Origin: Acinetobacter dispersus
Lineage (GTDB): Bacteria; Pseudomonadota; Gammaproteobacteria; Pseudomonadales; Moraxellaceae
Reading direction: 5' to 3'
Length of the DNA stretch: 64,000 bases
NCBI RefSeq assembly: GCF_009884975.1
Contig: NZ_CP041970.1
Span: 3,534,001-3,598,000, forward strand
Below are positions 17,958-27,349 of this stretch, piece after piece. The number at the start of each line of letters is the position of its first letter. The stretch's first letter is position 1. The position numbers and the translations under genes were made by a program. A model generated the notes under the pieces. That model was not told the origin of the DNA. It saw only the letters and a program-made list of their open reading frames with translations, and did no database searches.

Positions 17958-20162
17958 ATGCAAAATGATCAAGAGAATAAATCCGGATTAGCCCGGTTAG
18001 GCTATATCTGGAATGATTGGATATCAACATTCATCATTCTTGCTTTGTTGCTAATGACTTTGCTTATTGGTACAGGCGAGATGATTCACGGTCAGATGCT
18101 TCGTATGGGGGAGCGTCTGTACGGTGATCAGACAACAGGGATGCAGTATTCATTTTTACGGGCGGAACCTGAAAAACCATCTTGTGATCGACATCCTAAC
18201 ATTGATGCACAAGTTCAAGAGCAGATGAAAGCCAATGCTGCCGATGAATTTGCAAGTATGTTTGGTGCGGCTTCTGAATCTGATGTTCGTGCATCTTTAC
18301 TCGCAGCACAACAACAGTGTGAAGAAAAATATCAATTCTACGATAAAGCAATGAAGCATTTGGAAGCTCATCCAAGCATTCGTACCTATCGTAAAGTTGA
18401 AACCACCTTCTTTGGTATCTTTAAACTGGGATCTGAAAACCAAACTGTTATTTTATTGATAATGGTATTGTTTGCTTCAATTACAGCATCTTTACGTTAC
18501 CATCACATCGGTTTACGTGCGCCAAAAACCAAAATTGACTTCCGTGTCTATTCGGCGTTGATGGTTGCGGGTAATGCTTTACTTAGTTATTCAGTTGTCA
18601 GCCAATATCACTCGGTATTGAATTCTGGGGTAGAGGTTGCGGGTAAAACAGCTGTCTTGTACTGGTTGTGGATTGCACTATTTGTATCACTGACCATTAT
18701 CAGTATTTTCCAATTTATCTTTATTCCGAAGACCGCTCAGCCGAAGGGTAACTTTGGTTTAGCTTTACTCAGTGTGCCCCTGTACGCATTCATGTCTTTG
18801 GTGACAGGAATTGTATTTACCTTCTTCATGGATTATCCAATGGGGCAAGGGATTTACTTAGGTATCTTGGTTGAGTTCTCAGGTATTTTCTTAAATCTGG
18901 CATTGTTTATTTGGGCAGGTATGTTGCTTACTCAAACACGTGTGATGGATTTATTCTTAAATATCCTACGTCCATGGAACTTGGCACCTGAAACTTTAAC
19001 TTGGTTGATTTTGATTGCAGCGGCGATCCCAACAGCATATACAGGTGCTTCGGGTATTTTCGTTATCGCAGCAGGTGCGATCATTTATAAAGAAGTCTGG
19101 AACTCTGGTGCGCGTCGTCAATATGCCTTGGCTGTATCTGCAATGTCAGGTTCTTTGGGTGTGGTGATTCGTCCATGTCTATTGGTTATCTTGATCTCGA
19201 TGCTCGACAGTCGTCATGTGACTTCTACTGAGTTATTTGATCATGGTATCTATGTCTTCTGGTTAACAGCATTCATTTTCCTTGGTGTTTCATTAATTCT
19301 TGCTGAAGAAAAATTCCGTGTGAACTCGCCTAAAGTTGCAGTTCCAGGAATGTTACGTGCATGTGTACCTGTGATTCCTTATATCATCATTGGTTTTGCT
19401 GTGGTGATGTTCTATAAGCTTGCTTTAGATACCTCAATCAATGAATTCACTGCACCAATGATTTTACCGTTGGTATTGATTGCAATGATCTTGTTTGACA
19501 AGTTATTTTCAGCAAAACTTGCACCTGCACCCGTTGTTGATGCGAAGCATGAAGCACTAGTTCGTGAGCATGAAAAGAAATCAGAATTCCTGAAGTCACA
19601 TGATCCACATGGTGGCAAGAGCTTGGGTTTTGGTGGTGCATTGCGTTTTGCGACATCAGAAACGGTTGGACATATCGGTGCATTAATCCTGCTTATGGCA
19701 TTGTCTGCAAGCGTTGGTGGTTTAATCGAGCGTGCCGAAGTGGTTGAGTTATTACCAACGCACTTGGGTAATATCTATATTTCACTTGCCTTTATTGCGC
19801 TGTTACTTGCCATTATTGGTATGACAACCGATCCATTCGGTGCGGTGATTTTGGTTGCTGCAACCGTTGCACCTGTCGCCTACGAGAATGGTATTCATCC
19901 AATTCACTTCTGGATGATCGTATTGGTTGCATTCGAATTTGGTTACGTAACACCGCCAGTTGCCCTGAATCACTTGCTGACGCGACTCTCCGTCGGGGAT
20001 GAGGAGGTTACGGCTGCAGATAAGGAAGCGAAAGAGAAATACACCAGTTTCTACTTCCGCTACGAGCGTTGGTTATTACCAATTATCGTCTTGTTCTCAT
20101 CGTTGGTGTTGGTGACTTATGCACCGTATATCTTCCAGATGTTTGGGTGGTATAAGCACTAA
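17958..20162 (+). CDS. Fused TRAP transporter permease (small + large subunit, DctQM-like)
   Basis: A 734-aa membrane protein. An N-terminal helix (about residues 20-45) precedes a soluble insertion of about 100 residues with two or more Cys, then many helices. The C-terminal third has the large-subunit signature: GMTTDPFGAVILVAATVAPV, then GIHPIHFWMIVLVAFEFGYV and TPPVALNHLL. It should move an organic substrate with Na+ or H+ symport, normally together with a periplasmic DctP binding protein. No DctP gene is in this window, but a TatT-like lipoprotein is. The substrate is unknown. Confidence 0.83.
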   Translation: MQNDQENKSGLARLGYIWNDWISTFIILALLLMTLLIGTGEMIHGQMLRMGERLYGDQTTGMQYSFLRAEPEKPSCDRHPNIDAQVQEQMKANAADEFASMFGAASESDVRASLLAAQQQCEEKYQFYDKAMKHLEAHPSIRTYRKVETTFFGIFKLGSENQTVILLIMVLFASITASLRYHHIGLRAPKTKIDFRVYSALMVAGNALLSYSVVSQYHSVLNSGVEVAGKTAVLYWLWIALFVSLTIISIFQFIFIPKTAQPKGNFGLALLSVPLYAFMSLVTGIVFTFFMDYPMGQGIYLGILVEFSGIFLNLALFIWAGMLLTQTRVMDLFLNILRPWNLAPETLTWLILIAAAIPTAYTGASGIFVIAAGAIIYKEVWNSGARRQYALAVSAMSGSLGVVIRPCLLVILISMLDSRHVTSTELFDHGIYVFWLTAFIFLGVSLILAEEKFRVNSPKVAVPGMLRACVPVIPYIIIGFAVVMFYKLALDTSINEFTAPMILPLVLIAMILFDKLFSAKLAPAPVVDAKHEALVREHEKKSEFLKSHDPHGGKSLGFGGALRFATSETVGHIGALILLMALSASVGGLIERAEVVELLPTHLGNIYISLAFIALLLAIIGMTTDPFGAVILVAATVAPVAYENGIHPIHFWMIVLVAFEFGYVTPPVALNHLLTRLSVGDEEVTAADKEAKEKYTSFYFRYERWLLPIIVLFSSLVLVTYAPYIFQMFGWYKH

Positions 20163-20173
20163 ATGTTGAAATT

Positions 20174-20199
20174 AAAAAAGCACCTCCGGGTGCTTTTTT
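20174..20199. terminator. Bidirectional terminator between TRAP permease and lipoprotein genes
   Basis: AAAAAAGCACC, loop TCCG, then GGTGCTTTTTT. T-runs are present on both strands, so it can serve the plus-strand TRAP gene and the convergent lipoprotein gene. Confidence 0.92.
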
Positions 20200-20236
20200 A
20201 TTAATAGGATTTGAGAAAAATTATTTAAAAGCCATT

Positions 20237-20779
20237 TTAGATAATTTTTTGATCTCTTAAAGCTTGTAATAGTTCTCCAATATTTGAAGAAATTGCTGAG
20301 CGTACAGCCTCGGAGTCTGTTCCTCCTGCTGTTTTTGGAGCAGCTTTATGTGTTTTGATGGTATTTTTATAAATCGTTTTCCCACCTTTGGTAACTAAAT
20401 AGTCGACGTCTAAATAGAAGTCGACTTCTACAAAGCCAATCCAATTATATTCAAATTTTTGTACATCTCCGGAGATTTTAAGATCTGCATCTTGGTTTGG
20501 GTTGAATCCTGAGGCAATTAATTCTTTAGTTAAAGATGATTTTAATAACACATTTGCTTTATCAGACATATACATGTTACCAATCGCTGCTGCTGGTTTT
20601 TGAAACTCATTTTGTTTAACTAAACCGTTTTCAGCGGGAATATATTTGAATACACCAACACCGATATCACCCTGTCCTCGAATAGATGGAGAGGCAATAT
20701 AGTTAATCGGCATTGTGGTGGAGCAACCAGAAGCAATTAAAGCTACCCCGATTAATGAAGTTAAAAATATTTTTTTCAT
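20237..20779 (-). CDS. Uncharacterised lipoprotein
   Basis: A 180-aa protein with a lipoprotein signal peptide (MKKIFLTSLIGVALIASGCS, Cys19). I chose the ATG at 20779 because it opens the signal peptide directly; an upstream in-frame start would add a charged, non-signal segment. The mature part is soluble, with an EVDFYLDVDYLV strand-rich region. It loosely recalls the YajG-type lipoproteins, but I cannot assign it. Confidence 0.78.
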   Translation of the reverse strand: MKKIFLTSLIGVALIASGCSTTMPINYIASPSIRGQGDIGVGVFKYIPAENGLVKQNEFQKPAAAIGNMYMSDKANVLLKSSLTKELIASGFNPNQDADLKISGDVQKFEYNWIGFVEVDFYLDVDYLVTKGGKTIYKNTIKTHKAAPKTAGGTDSEAVRSAISSNIGELLQALRDQKII

Positions 20780-20881
20780 TAGATATTTCCAATTGTTATA
20801 AAGTCGCACAATTTATCAAAAGGTCTAATAAAATAATAGGTGATCTTTCTATTAAAAATTCATGATATGTAGATGATTAGC

Positions 20882-21760
20882 TTATTTAAATAATTTCTTT
20901 CTTTGTATTAAAGGGCTACATAAAAAAATAGCCAAAATAATAATACCAAAACCAATCACACTATATAGATCAGGCACTTCATTCCACAGTAAAAAACCCC
21001 AGATCCCAGCAAAGATAATCGCTACATAATTGACTGGTGCAATTTGCCCAGCAGGAGCAAGACGATAAGCATGAGACATAAAGATTTGGCTGACATTGGC
21101 TAGCACGCCTGCCGCAATAAGAAAAAATAGTTCATGGAGATGGTAAGGTCGCCACACCCAGAACATCGGAATCACAGACAGTAATGAGCCAATAAAACAG
21201 AAATAAAATACGATTCGTTCAGGTGGTTCTGTTTGGGTGAGTGCGCGCACTGTAACAAAGGCCATCGATGCCAATAAACTCGAACTGATGCCAACGATTG
21301 AAATCCAATTCAGTAAGCCTTGATCAGGCTTTGCAACACAGAAGACACCTATAAAGCCCAAGCCTGCTGCACAGAGCATCGCCGTGGTGATTTTCTCTTT
21401 CAAAAAAAGCCACGCAATCAGTGGAATAAAGATCGGAGAGGAATAGGTAAACACCATGGCATTGGAGAGTTTTAAATGGGCAATCGCATAGAAGAATCCA
21501 TACATTGCAGCGAGTCCGACAATACTGCGCCAGGTATGCATCCACAGTTTTTCTGTTTTTACAAAGCTGGTTCCTTGCTTAAAAATAAACGGCAAAAAAA
21601 GGACCAGTCCAACTACATTACGGAAAAATACAATGGTGTAGTTATCTACTGTGTGTGAGGCATAACGAATACAGATTCCCATCACTGAAAAGAGCAGAGC
21701 AGAAAGGGTAAGACAGCCAATCGCGAGGACGAGGTTGCGATTGGTTTGTTGAGCATCCAT
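20882..21760 (-). CDS. EamA-family (DMT) transporter
   Basis: A 292-aa protein with about ten transmembrane helices in two EamA halves (first half about residues 10-140, second 150-285). Family segments seen are VVGLVLFLPFIF, the SNAMVFTYSSPIFIPLIAWL turn and LLWNEVPDLYSVIGFGII near the end. DMT proteins export metabolites or amino acids; the substrate is unknown. It lies 111 nt downstream of the AraC gene on the same strand. Confidence 0.88.
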   Translation of the reverse strand: MDAQQTNRNLVLAIGCLTLSALLFSVMGICIRYASHTVDNYTIVFFRNVVGLVLFLPFIFKQGTSFVKTEKLWMHTWRSIVGLAAMYGFFYAIAHLKLSNAMVFTYSSPIFIPLIAWLFLKEKITTAMLCAAGLGFIGVFCVAKPDQGLLNWISIVGISSSLLASMAFVTVRALTQTEPPERIVFYFCFIGSLLSVIPMFWVWRPYHLHELFFLIAAGVLANVSQIFMSHAYRLAPAGQIAPVNYVAIIFAGIWGFLLWNEVPDLYSVIGFGIIILAIFLCSPLIQRKKLFK

Positions 21761-21871
21761 AGCGATGATTGTATTGGGAGATTGTGCTTATTTTATGCTC
21801 CTGCTGTGCGGAAAGAAATGAGATTCTCATGTAGATGGCGCGACTGAACTCTCAAGTAATTGATCAACTCT

Positions 21872-22648
21872 TTAAGTAAATTGCTTCAGATAATCACTTG
21901 GTGTCATGCTGGTTTCACGCTTAAACATGGCACTAAAAGCACTGGGGCTGTCATAACCTAGGTCGAGAGCCACATTTAATACAGGTTTGTTCATCGCCAG
22001 ATCAATCATGGCTTGCATCAGTTTGGCTTGGCGCACCCAATGAGAAAAATGTAAGCCAGTTTCCTTTTGGAAGTGCCGTGCCAACGTTTTACTACTCATA
22101 TGTAGTTGAGCTGCGGTATCTTCTAGACTCCATTCCACAGCTAAATTGTCTTTAATTCTTTGGCATAGTTGCTGAAGTTTTGGATTTTGGGGATCGGGTA
22201 GATTGAAGGCGAGAGTCGGTAATAGTCTGACCTCATCTAAAATCAATTGCAGTAGTCGTTCATTACGACTGTTGGTTTGAATTCTTGTCCGTATGTCCAT
22301 GGCACTGCTCATGAGTTCTCTTAATAAGGCAGGAATTGCGACAACGCGACATTCATCCAGCATATTGGTTTGTGGTGATACCTCAATAAAAACTCCCCGT
22401 GCTTTGACATCACCACTACTGAGTAGCGCATGTGGTTTTTGTGCAGGAATCCAGACACCGCGTCCTGGTGGTGTAATCCAAATTCCTTCAAGGGTCTGAA
22501 CACGGATCACGCCCGATAGGGTATGGATCAACTGAATCCGATCATGGCTATGCCAATCTTCAATATGACCATGGGGATAATTTTCAGAAAAGGCATAGAC
22601 GGGATAATCTAAAAAGCCATGTTCAAAGTTCTTTCCCATATCAAGCAT
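21872..22648 (-). CDS. AraC-family transcriptional regulator
   Basis: A 258-aa regulator. The N-terminal cupin sensor domain is seen around residues 25-95 (WHSHDRIQLIHTLSGVIRVQ). The C-terminal double HTH is at about 165-258 (SLEDTAAQLHMSSKTLARHF, LNVALDLGYDSPSAFSAMFK). It is divergent from a DMT gene at 22754 and upstream of another at 20882, so it likely controls one or both. The same layout recurs at 47748-49561. Confidence 0.93.
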   Translation of the reverse strand: MLDMGKNFEHGFLDYPVYAFSENYPHGHIEDWHSHDRIQLIHTLSGVIRVQTLEGIWITPPGRGVWIPAQKPHALLSSGDVKARGVFIEVSPQTNMLDECRVVAIPALLRELMSSAMDIRTRIQTNSRNERLLQLILDEVRLLPTLAFNLPDPQNPKLQQLCQRIKDNLAVEWSLEDTAAQLHMSSKTLARHFQKETGLHFSHWVRQAKLMQAMIDLAMNKPVLNVALDLGYDSPSAFSAMFKRETSMTPSDYLKQFT

Positions 22649-22666
22649 CTCAAATCGGTTGTCTTT

Positions 22667-22697
22667 TTCTCGATGGTATTCGTCTTATTATCGAGAA
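22667..22697. promoter_or_regulatory. Inverted repeat between divergent AraC and DMT genes
   Basis: TTCTCGAT (22667-22674) and ATCGAGAA (22690-22697) form a perfect 8-bp inverted repeat, 15 nt apart, in the 105-nt divergent promoter region. It is a candidate operator for the adjacent AraC regulator. Confidence 0.45.
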
Positions 22698-22753
22698 ACT
22701 ATAGTCTGAATATTTTTTAGCATGATTAATACCGCAATGTACAGGTCTAGATC

Positions 22754-23668
22754 ATGTTTCAGAAAGCTTACTTTTATCCCTTATTCGCTATCTTGTTTTG
22801 GGCTGGGAATGTGGTGGTGTCTAAAATGGCCAGGCATGCCATTTCTCCTGTGGCAATCACATTTTATCGTTTGGTACTGGCACTCACTGTGATGAGTACA
22901 TTTGTGCTGATTCCTGTCTGGAAAAATCGACAGACCATTAAACAGTATTGGAAACAGTTGGCGCTTGGTGGTTTTCTTTCAGTATCTCTATTTCAGTTTT
23001 TGTCCTATCAAGCGGCAGCGACCACCACGGCAACCAATATGGCAATTGTGACGGCATTGATTCCTTTACTGACCATGATTTTAACGAGTGTGATGCTGAA
23101 AGATCGCATCAGTTATGGCATGTTGTTTGGAGGAGCCTTATCTTTTTATGGCATTTTGTATTTGCTAAGTCATGGTTCAATTGTTGATATTTGGAAGCAA
23201 GGTGTTCATTTGGGCGATGGCTTAATGTTGATCGCGGCAGCAGGTTATGCCTTATATGGTGTTTTACTGAAACGCTGGAAAATGCCGATCCCTGCGTGGC
23301 AATCTAACTTCGTACAATCTAGTTTTGCGATTATTTATGTATTGCCATTTTTCATATTTTTGCCTGCATCGGAAATCCAACTGAATCAACAAACCATTCC
23401 ACTGATTGTCTATGCCAGTATTTTTTCATCGGTGTTGTTATCTTATTTATGGATTGAAGGGGTGAGACATTTAGGGCCGAATCGAAATAGTATTTTTATG
23501 AATCTATTGCCCTTATTTACGGCATTGATTGCAGTGGCCTTATTGGGGGAGCATTTACAGATGTTTCACTACATTGGTGGCGGCTTAACTTTATTGGGAA
23601 TTTTAATTGCGCAAACCATTCAGAAACCGATTCAATTCAAACAAGGATCAAAGCAAATTCTAGATTAA
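22754..23668 (+). CDS. EamA-family (DMT) transporter
   Basis: A 304-aa ten-helix exporter of the drug/metabolite superfamily. The first helix pair has FAILFWAGNVVVSKMARHAI with the typical AISPVAITFYRLVLA turn, and the second EamA half ends AVALLGEHLQMFHYIGGGLT. It is transcribed divergently from the AraC gene, which suggests regulator-controlled export. Substrate unknown. Confidence 0.9.
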   Translation: MFQKAYFYPLFAILFWAGNVVVSKMARHAISPVAITFYRLVLALTVMSTFVLIPVWKNRQTIKQYWKQLALGGFLSVSLFQFLSYQAAATTTATNMAIVTALIPLLTMILTSVMLKDRISYGMLFGGALSFYGILYLLSHGSIVDIWKQGVHLGDGLMLIAAAGYALYGVLLKRWKMPIPAWQSNFVQSSFAIIYVLPFFIFLPASEIQLNQQTIPLIVYASIFSSVLLSYLWIEGVRHLGPNRNSIFMNLLPLFTALIAVALLGEHLQMFHYIGGGLTLLGILIAQTIQKPIQFKQGSKQILD

Positions 23669-23681
23669 AGAGACCACTAAC

Positions 23682-23716
23682 AAAAAAGCTTTAACCGAGG
23701 TTAAAGCTTTTCTTTT
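23682..23716. terminator. Bidirectional terminator
   Basis: AAAAGCTTTAAC, loop CGAG, then GTTAAAGCTTTT, with A- and T-tracts on both sides. It serves the DMT gene and the convergent coiled-coil gene, whose stop abuts the T-run. Confidence 0.9.
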
Positions 23717-24166
23717 TTAAGATTTATTCTGGGCAGCAATCTGGGCTTCCAAGAGCTTAATCTGATCTTCTTTCAGCTTGAGCAATGTATCCACATCGCT
23801 ATTTTGCTGTTTCAAATCATGCTGTTGGTCTTGCAATTGTTGGTGAATATCATCCAGCTTCGCGATTTCTTCTTTCGCTAAAGTGTCATTGGCTGGAATT
23901 GGTTCCTTGATGATAGATGCTTCAACCAATTGGATCGGTTCTGCAACATCAGGTGTTGCTGTGGTTTCTTCAGCGGCTGTGGTTGTTTGCTCAGAGGGTG
24001 CTGCAACGTTTTTTGTTGCAACAGGCTGAGTTACGGTGGTACTTGTGTGCTGATCTTTTTGTGCTAAAAACCATTGGACAGCAAGGAACAGCACCACTAC
24101 AACACTCATTCCAGCAATTATCATCCATAATAATTTGGAATTTTCAGTTTGGTATGTGGACATCAT
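23717..24166 (-). CDS. Membrane-anchored coiled-coil protein
   Basis: A 149-aa protein starting MMSTYQTENSK. One transmembrane helix spans about residues 14-35 (LLWMIIAGMSVVVVLFLAVQ), followed by a Thr/Ala/Glu-rich linker and a C-terminal coiled coil (EEIAKLDDIHQQLQDQQHDL, about residues 97-116, and onward). Not a recognised family. The start at 24166 (or the adjacent Met at 24163) follows GAAGGTT. It begins 10 nt after the yheV stop, so it is probably in the prlC-yheV operon. Confidence 0.72.
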   Translation of the reverse strand: MMSTYQTENSKLLWMIIAGMSVVVVLFLAVQWFLAQKDQHTSTTVTQPVATKNVAAPSEQTTTAAEETTATPDVAEPIQLVEASIIKEPIPANDTLAKEEIAKLDDIHQQLQDQQHDLKQQNSDVDTLLKLKEDQIKLLEAQIAAQNKS

Positions 24167-24176
24167 TTTTAACCTT

Positions 24177-24383
24177 CTAGTCAAAATGACGAGGTTTGAA
24201 CTGTATCACCCCAATTTCATCTGGCTCAGCGGGTTGCTGCTCTTCCACGTGGGTCGGGCGTTTTTCGCTATAAGCACATTCGATACATTCAATCCACTCG
24301 TCATCCACAGTGATGATCTTAACTACACGATCTAAGGCGCCACATTTAGGGCATTTTGCGCCCGCGATGAACTGTCTTTTCAT
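24177..24383 (-). CDS. yheV: YheV-family zinc-ribbon protein
   Basis: A 68-aa protein with two Cys pairs: CPKCG (C11, C14) and CIEC (C33, C36), a zinc ribbon, in the FIAGAKCPKCGALD context typical of YheV (DUF2387). The role of the family is unknown. It lies 38 nt downstream of prlC on the same strand, and I recall prlC and yheV as neighbours in related bacteria. Confidence 0.88.
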   Translation of the reverse strand: MKRQFIAGAKCPKCGALDRVVKIITVDDEWIECIECAYSEKRPTHVEEQQPAEPDEIGVIQFKPRHFD

Positions 24384-24421
24384 GTCAGTTAATTACACCC
24401 TGTGAATAATAATGACATAGT

Positions 24422-26461
24422 TTAAGCGGTTTTATCTGTGTTCGTCCAACCTTGATGACGTAATAACGCATCTATTTTCGGCTCTCTTTTTCGGAAATTG
24501 CGAAACGCATCAAGTGCTGTATCTTTTCCGCCAACTGCTAGAATAAACTTTCTAAACTCTTTTCCAGTCTCAGTATTAAAAATACCTTCACTTTCGAAAC
24601 GGTCAAAAGCATCACTCGCCAAAACTTCCGCCCATTTATACGAGTAGTAGCCCGCAGCATAACCGCCTGCAAAAATATGACTAAAACTGTGCTGGAAACG
24701 GTTATAAGCAACGGCAGGTACAACCGCAAATTTACTGCGAATATCATCTAAAGTTGCTTGGATTTGCTGGCTGTTTAATGCAGGTGCTTGACGATGAATC
24801 GTGAGATCAAATAAAGCAAACTCAATTTGACGTAAAGTTTGCATACCTGATTGGAAGAAACGTGCATTCAATAACGCGGATAACAATTCTTGTGGCAACG
24901 TTTGTTTTGTTTCGGTGTGCTCGCTGAGTACATCTAAACTTTCATTGTCCCATGCCCAGAATTCCATAAACTGACTTGGTAATTCAACTGCATCCCAAGC
25001 TACGCCGTGTGTCCCTGCAACCGAGATGTTATCCACTTCGGTCAACATATGATGTAAGCCATGACCAAACTCATGGAACAAAGTAATTACTTCATCGTGG
25101 GTAAGCAAGGCAGGTTGATCGCCAATTGGTGGGGTAAAGTTACACACCATATAGCAAATTGGTTTTTGTAGTCCATTTGCCGTTTGCACACGAGAACGGA
25201 AACCGCTCATCCATGCACCACCACGTTTGCCATTGCGTGCGTATAAGTCGAAGTAGAAACCACCCACCACTTGGCCTTGATCTTCAATTTCAAAATAGCG
25301 CACGTCATTTTGCCAAACAGGGGCTTGGCGTTCGACAATCTGAATACCATAAAGACGTTGTACGATCTGGAATAAACCTTGAACCACCTTCGGTGCAGGG
25401 AAATATGGTTTAAGTGCTTCTTGTGAAAGGTTGAACTGTTGTTGTTTCAACTTTTCAGAATAATAGGTTGCATCCCAAGGTTTGAGTTCCTCGATACCAT
25501 CTTGTTGTGCAATGGTTTTGAGCTCTGCAATTTCAGCCAGTGCTGGCGTACGCGCATGTTCTGCCAAATCGACTAAGAATTGATTTACTGTTTCAACATC
25601 TGGTGCCATTTTGCTGGCAAGTGAGTATTCTGCATAATTGTTGAAACCTAGCAACTGAGCCATTTCCTGACGCAAGCTGAGGATTTCTTCCATCACAGGG
25701 GTATTATCAAATTCTGTTTGGTCGGATTGTTCTGATGCGCGGGTAACGTAAGCCTTATACAGCTCTTCTCTCAACTCACGATCTTCAGCATAGGTCAAAA
25801 TGGCAAAATAAGCAGGGAAGTCGAGTGTGGCAACAGCTTGCTCAAGCTCGCGTTGTTGTCCGTATTGTTTTAACAGTTCAACACTGCTTTGTGGCAGGCC
25901 TTTGAGTTGCGCTTCCGTTAGAGGTTTAAAATAGGCTTGTGTTGCATCTAATACATGGTTTGAGAAATCTGAAGACAGTTGAGATAAACGTGCTGAGATT
26001 TCTGCATAGCGCTTTTTAGCTTCACCTTCGAGTGCAACACCTGACAGTTTGAAATCACGTAGAGCCAGTTTAATCGCACTTTGTTGTGCTTCGCTCAGTG
26101 TTTGAAATACAGCACTATCATGAATCTGTTGATAGGTTTGATACAGTGCCGTGTGTTGCCCAAGCTGCGTATAGTATTCACTTAAACTTGGTAGCAGTGC
26201 CTGATACACCTCACGGGTTTCGGCATTGTTCATCACCGCATTGAGATGTGACAAAATCCCCCATGCTTCACTCATATTATTTTCAAGTTGATCAACTTCG
26301 GTCAATGTTGCCAGTTGGGCTTCAGTCCCTTGTGGAACTTCATCGAGTTGACTCAGGAAGTTTTGGCCGTTTTGAATGGTCTGTTCAATTTGTTGTTTTA
26401 AGTCGGCCAGTTGAATTTGATCAAATTGAGGAACGGGAAGTGTCGCTTGCTGGAGTGTCAT
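24422..26461 (-). CDS. prlC: Oligopeptidase A (M3 metallopeptidase)
   Basis: A 679-aa cytosolic zinc peptidase that degrades short peptides, including cleaved signal peptides. The zinc motif HEFGHGLHHML lies at about residues 463-473 and the downstream Glu ligand in the GVAWDAVELPSQFME segment. The ATG at 26461 (MTLQQATLPVPQFDQ) gives the usual PrlC length; in-frame upstream codons add non-family residues. First gene of a prlC-yheV-coiled-coil unit. Confidence 0.93.
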   Translation of the reverse strand: MTLQQATLPVPQFDQIQLADLKQQIEQTIQNGQNFLSQLDEVPQGTEAQLATLTEVDQLENNMSEAWGILSHLNAVMNNAETREVYQALLPSLSEYYTQLGQHTALYQTYQQIHDSAVFQTLSEAQQSAIKLALRDFKLSGVALEGEAKKRYAEISARLSQLSSDFSNHVLDATQAYFKPLTEAQLKGLPQSSVELLKQYGQQRELEQAVATLDFPAYFAILTYAEDRELREELYKAYVTRASEQSDQTEFDNTPVMEEILSLRQEMAQLLGFNNYAEYSLASKMAPDVETVNQFLVDLAEHARTPALAEIAELKTIAQQDGIEELKPWDATYYSEKLKQQQFNLSQEALKPYFPAPKVVQGLFQIVQRLYGIQIVERQAPVWQNDVRYFEIEDQGQVVGGFYFDLYARNGKRGGAWMSGFRSRVQTANGLQKPICYMVCNFTPPIGDQPALLTHDEVITLFHEFGHGLHHMLTEVDNISVAGTHGVAWDAVELPSQFMEFWAWDNESLDVLSEHTETKQTLPQELLSALLNARFFQSGMQTLRQIEFALFDLTIHRQAPALNSQQIQATLDDIRSKFAVVPAVAYNRFQHSFSHIFAGGYAAGYYSYKWAEVLASDAFDRFESEGIFNTETGKEFRKFILAVGGKDTALDAFRNFRKREPKIDALLRHQGWTNTDKTA

Positions 26462-26604
26462 TGTATTTTTGCCATATTCATCTTTAAACATAGTTATAGA
26501 TGTAGGGCTTCGGAGGGGAGAAATCAAGGTTTGTTTAATTGTTTGTATAATTTTCTAATGATAAAGAACGATATTCTATAAATTAATCGAGATGAGAGAA
26601 GGTC

Positions 26605-27048
26605 ATGAGTTTATTGCATAATACATTTAAAAATATTTCTTTAAATTTGGGATTACTTAAATCAGCCTATGATGAAACTCTGGGGCAAACCGTCATCCAG
26701 ATTGATTTTAAAGTGATTACTCCTAATAGAACTTATTCTTATATAAATCATGTTGGCCTAATCTTGTGGAAAATTGCATTAGAATCTTTGCTTAAAGAGC
26801 TTAAGCAATTACATCTAAGAGAAGTAAAAAAGGTTTTCTTTTATCCTGTAGAGATGTATTTCATTTTTGAGATAGAGCGATTTGATGTTCCTGATGATAC
26901 AGGCATACAGTGGTCTGTTAAATTTCCATCAGGAATATATTATGGTGCTGAAAGCGCAGGCTATGAAGAAGCAATAATTTTTGTAATCAATGATTCTTTA
27001 TTGAAGGACTTCATCGATGATTTAGAAAAAGAATTGGCTAATATTTAA
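26605..27048 (+). CDS. Hypothetical protein (147 aa)
   Basis: A soluble acidic protein with no signal peptide and no domain I recognise. It starts MSLLHNTFKNISLNLGLLKS after a GAGAGAAGG ribosome-binding site, and ends in an acidic helix (LKDFIDDLEKELANI). It is a lone gene in AT-rich DNA between prlC and the tautomerase. Size and composition recall small immunity-type proteins, but I see no matching toxin; that idea is speculation. Confidence 0.7.
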   Translation: MSLLHNTFKNISLNLGLLKSAYDETLGQTVIQIDFKVITPNRTYSYINHVGLILWKIALESLLKELKQLHLREVKKVFFYPVEMYFIFEIERFDVPDDTGIQWSVKFPSGIYYGAESAGYEEAIIFVINDSLLKDFIDDLEKELANI

Positions 27049-27076
27049 AAACTAGGTTGAATACATAATTTTATTA

Positions 27077-27118
27077 TAGGGTAAGTCCACGACTGAACTT
27101 CCCCTTGAGCGGATTAAT
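27077..27118. repeat. Intergenic hairpin repeat, copy A
   Basis: The element has the form TAGGGTAAGTCC, then ACGACTGAACTTCCCCT and GAGCGGATTA. It is about 80% identical to copy B at 29169-29209 (first arm AGGGCAAG, second CTTGCCCT there). Here the stem has one mismatch. Both copies sit just past the stop of a minus-strand gene. Confidence 0.6.
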
Positions 27119-27119
27119 C

Positions 27120-27335
27120 CTATTTTGCTTCGGATGCTTTTTTCCTTAAGGCAGTCACGCTTTGACCACCGACACCCCAATTATCCGTGTTGACCTCATC
27201 AATCACCACATAGGTTGTGGCATGTGGTTTATCTAGAACCTGATATAACAGTTCCGTCACACCTTCAATCAAAGCTTGTTTATGTTCAGGTGTCAAACCA
27301 CCTTCGTCTGTGACTTTAATATTTACATAGGGCAT
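27120..27335 (-). CDS. 4-Oxalocrotonate tautomerase family protein
   Basis: A 71-aa tautomerase-superfamily subunit. The catalytic Pro follows the initiator Met (MPYVNIKVTDEGGLTPEHKQ), as required for an N-terminal Pro base. The length fits the hexamer-forming 4-OT class. It lies 14 nt downstream of the SDR gene, so it is probably in an operon with it, with a LysR gene divergent upstream. The true substrate is unknown. Confidence 0.88.
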   Translation of the reverse strand: MPYVNIKVTDEGGLTPEHKQALIEGVTELLYQVLDKPHATTYVVIDEVNTDNWGVGGQSVTALRKKASEAK

Positions 27336-27349
27336 TTTTTAATTCCTTC

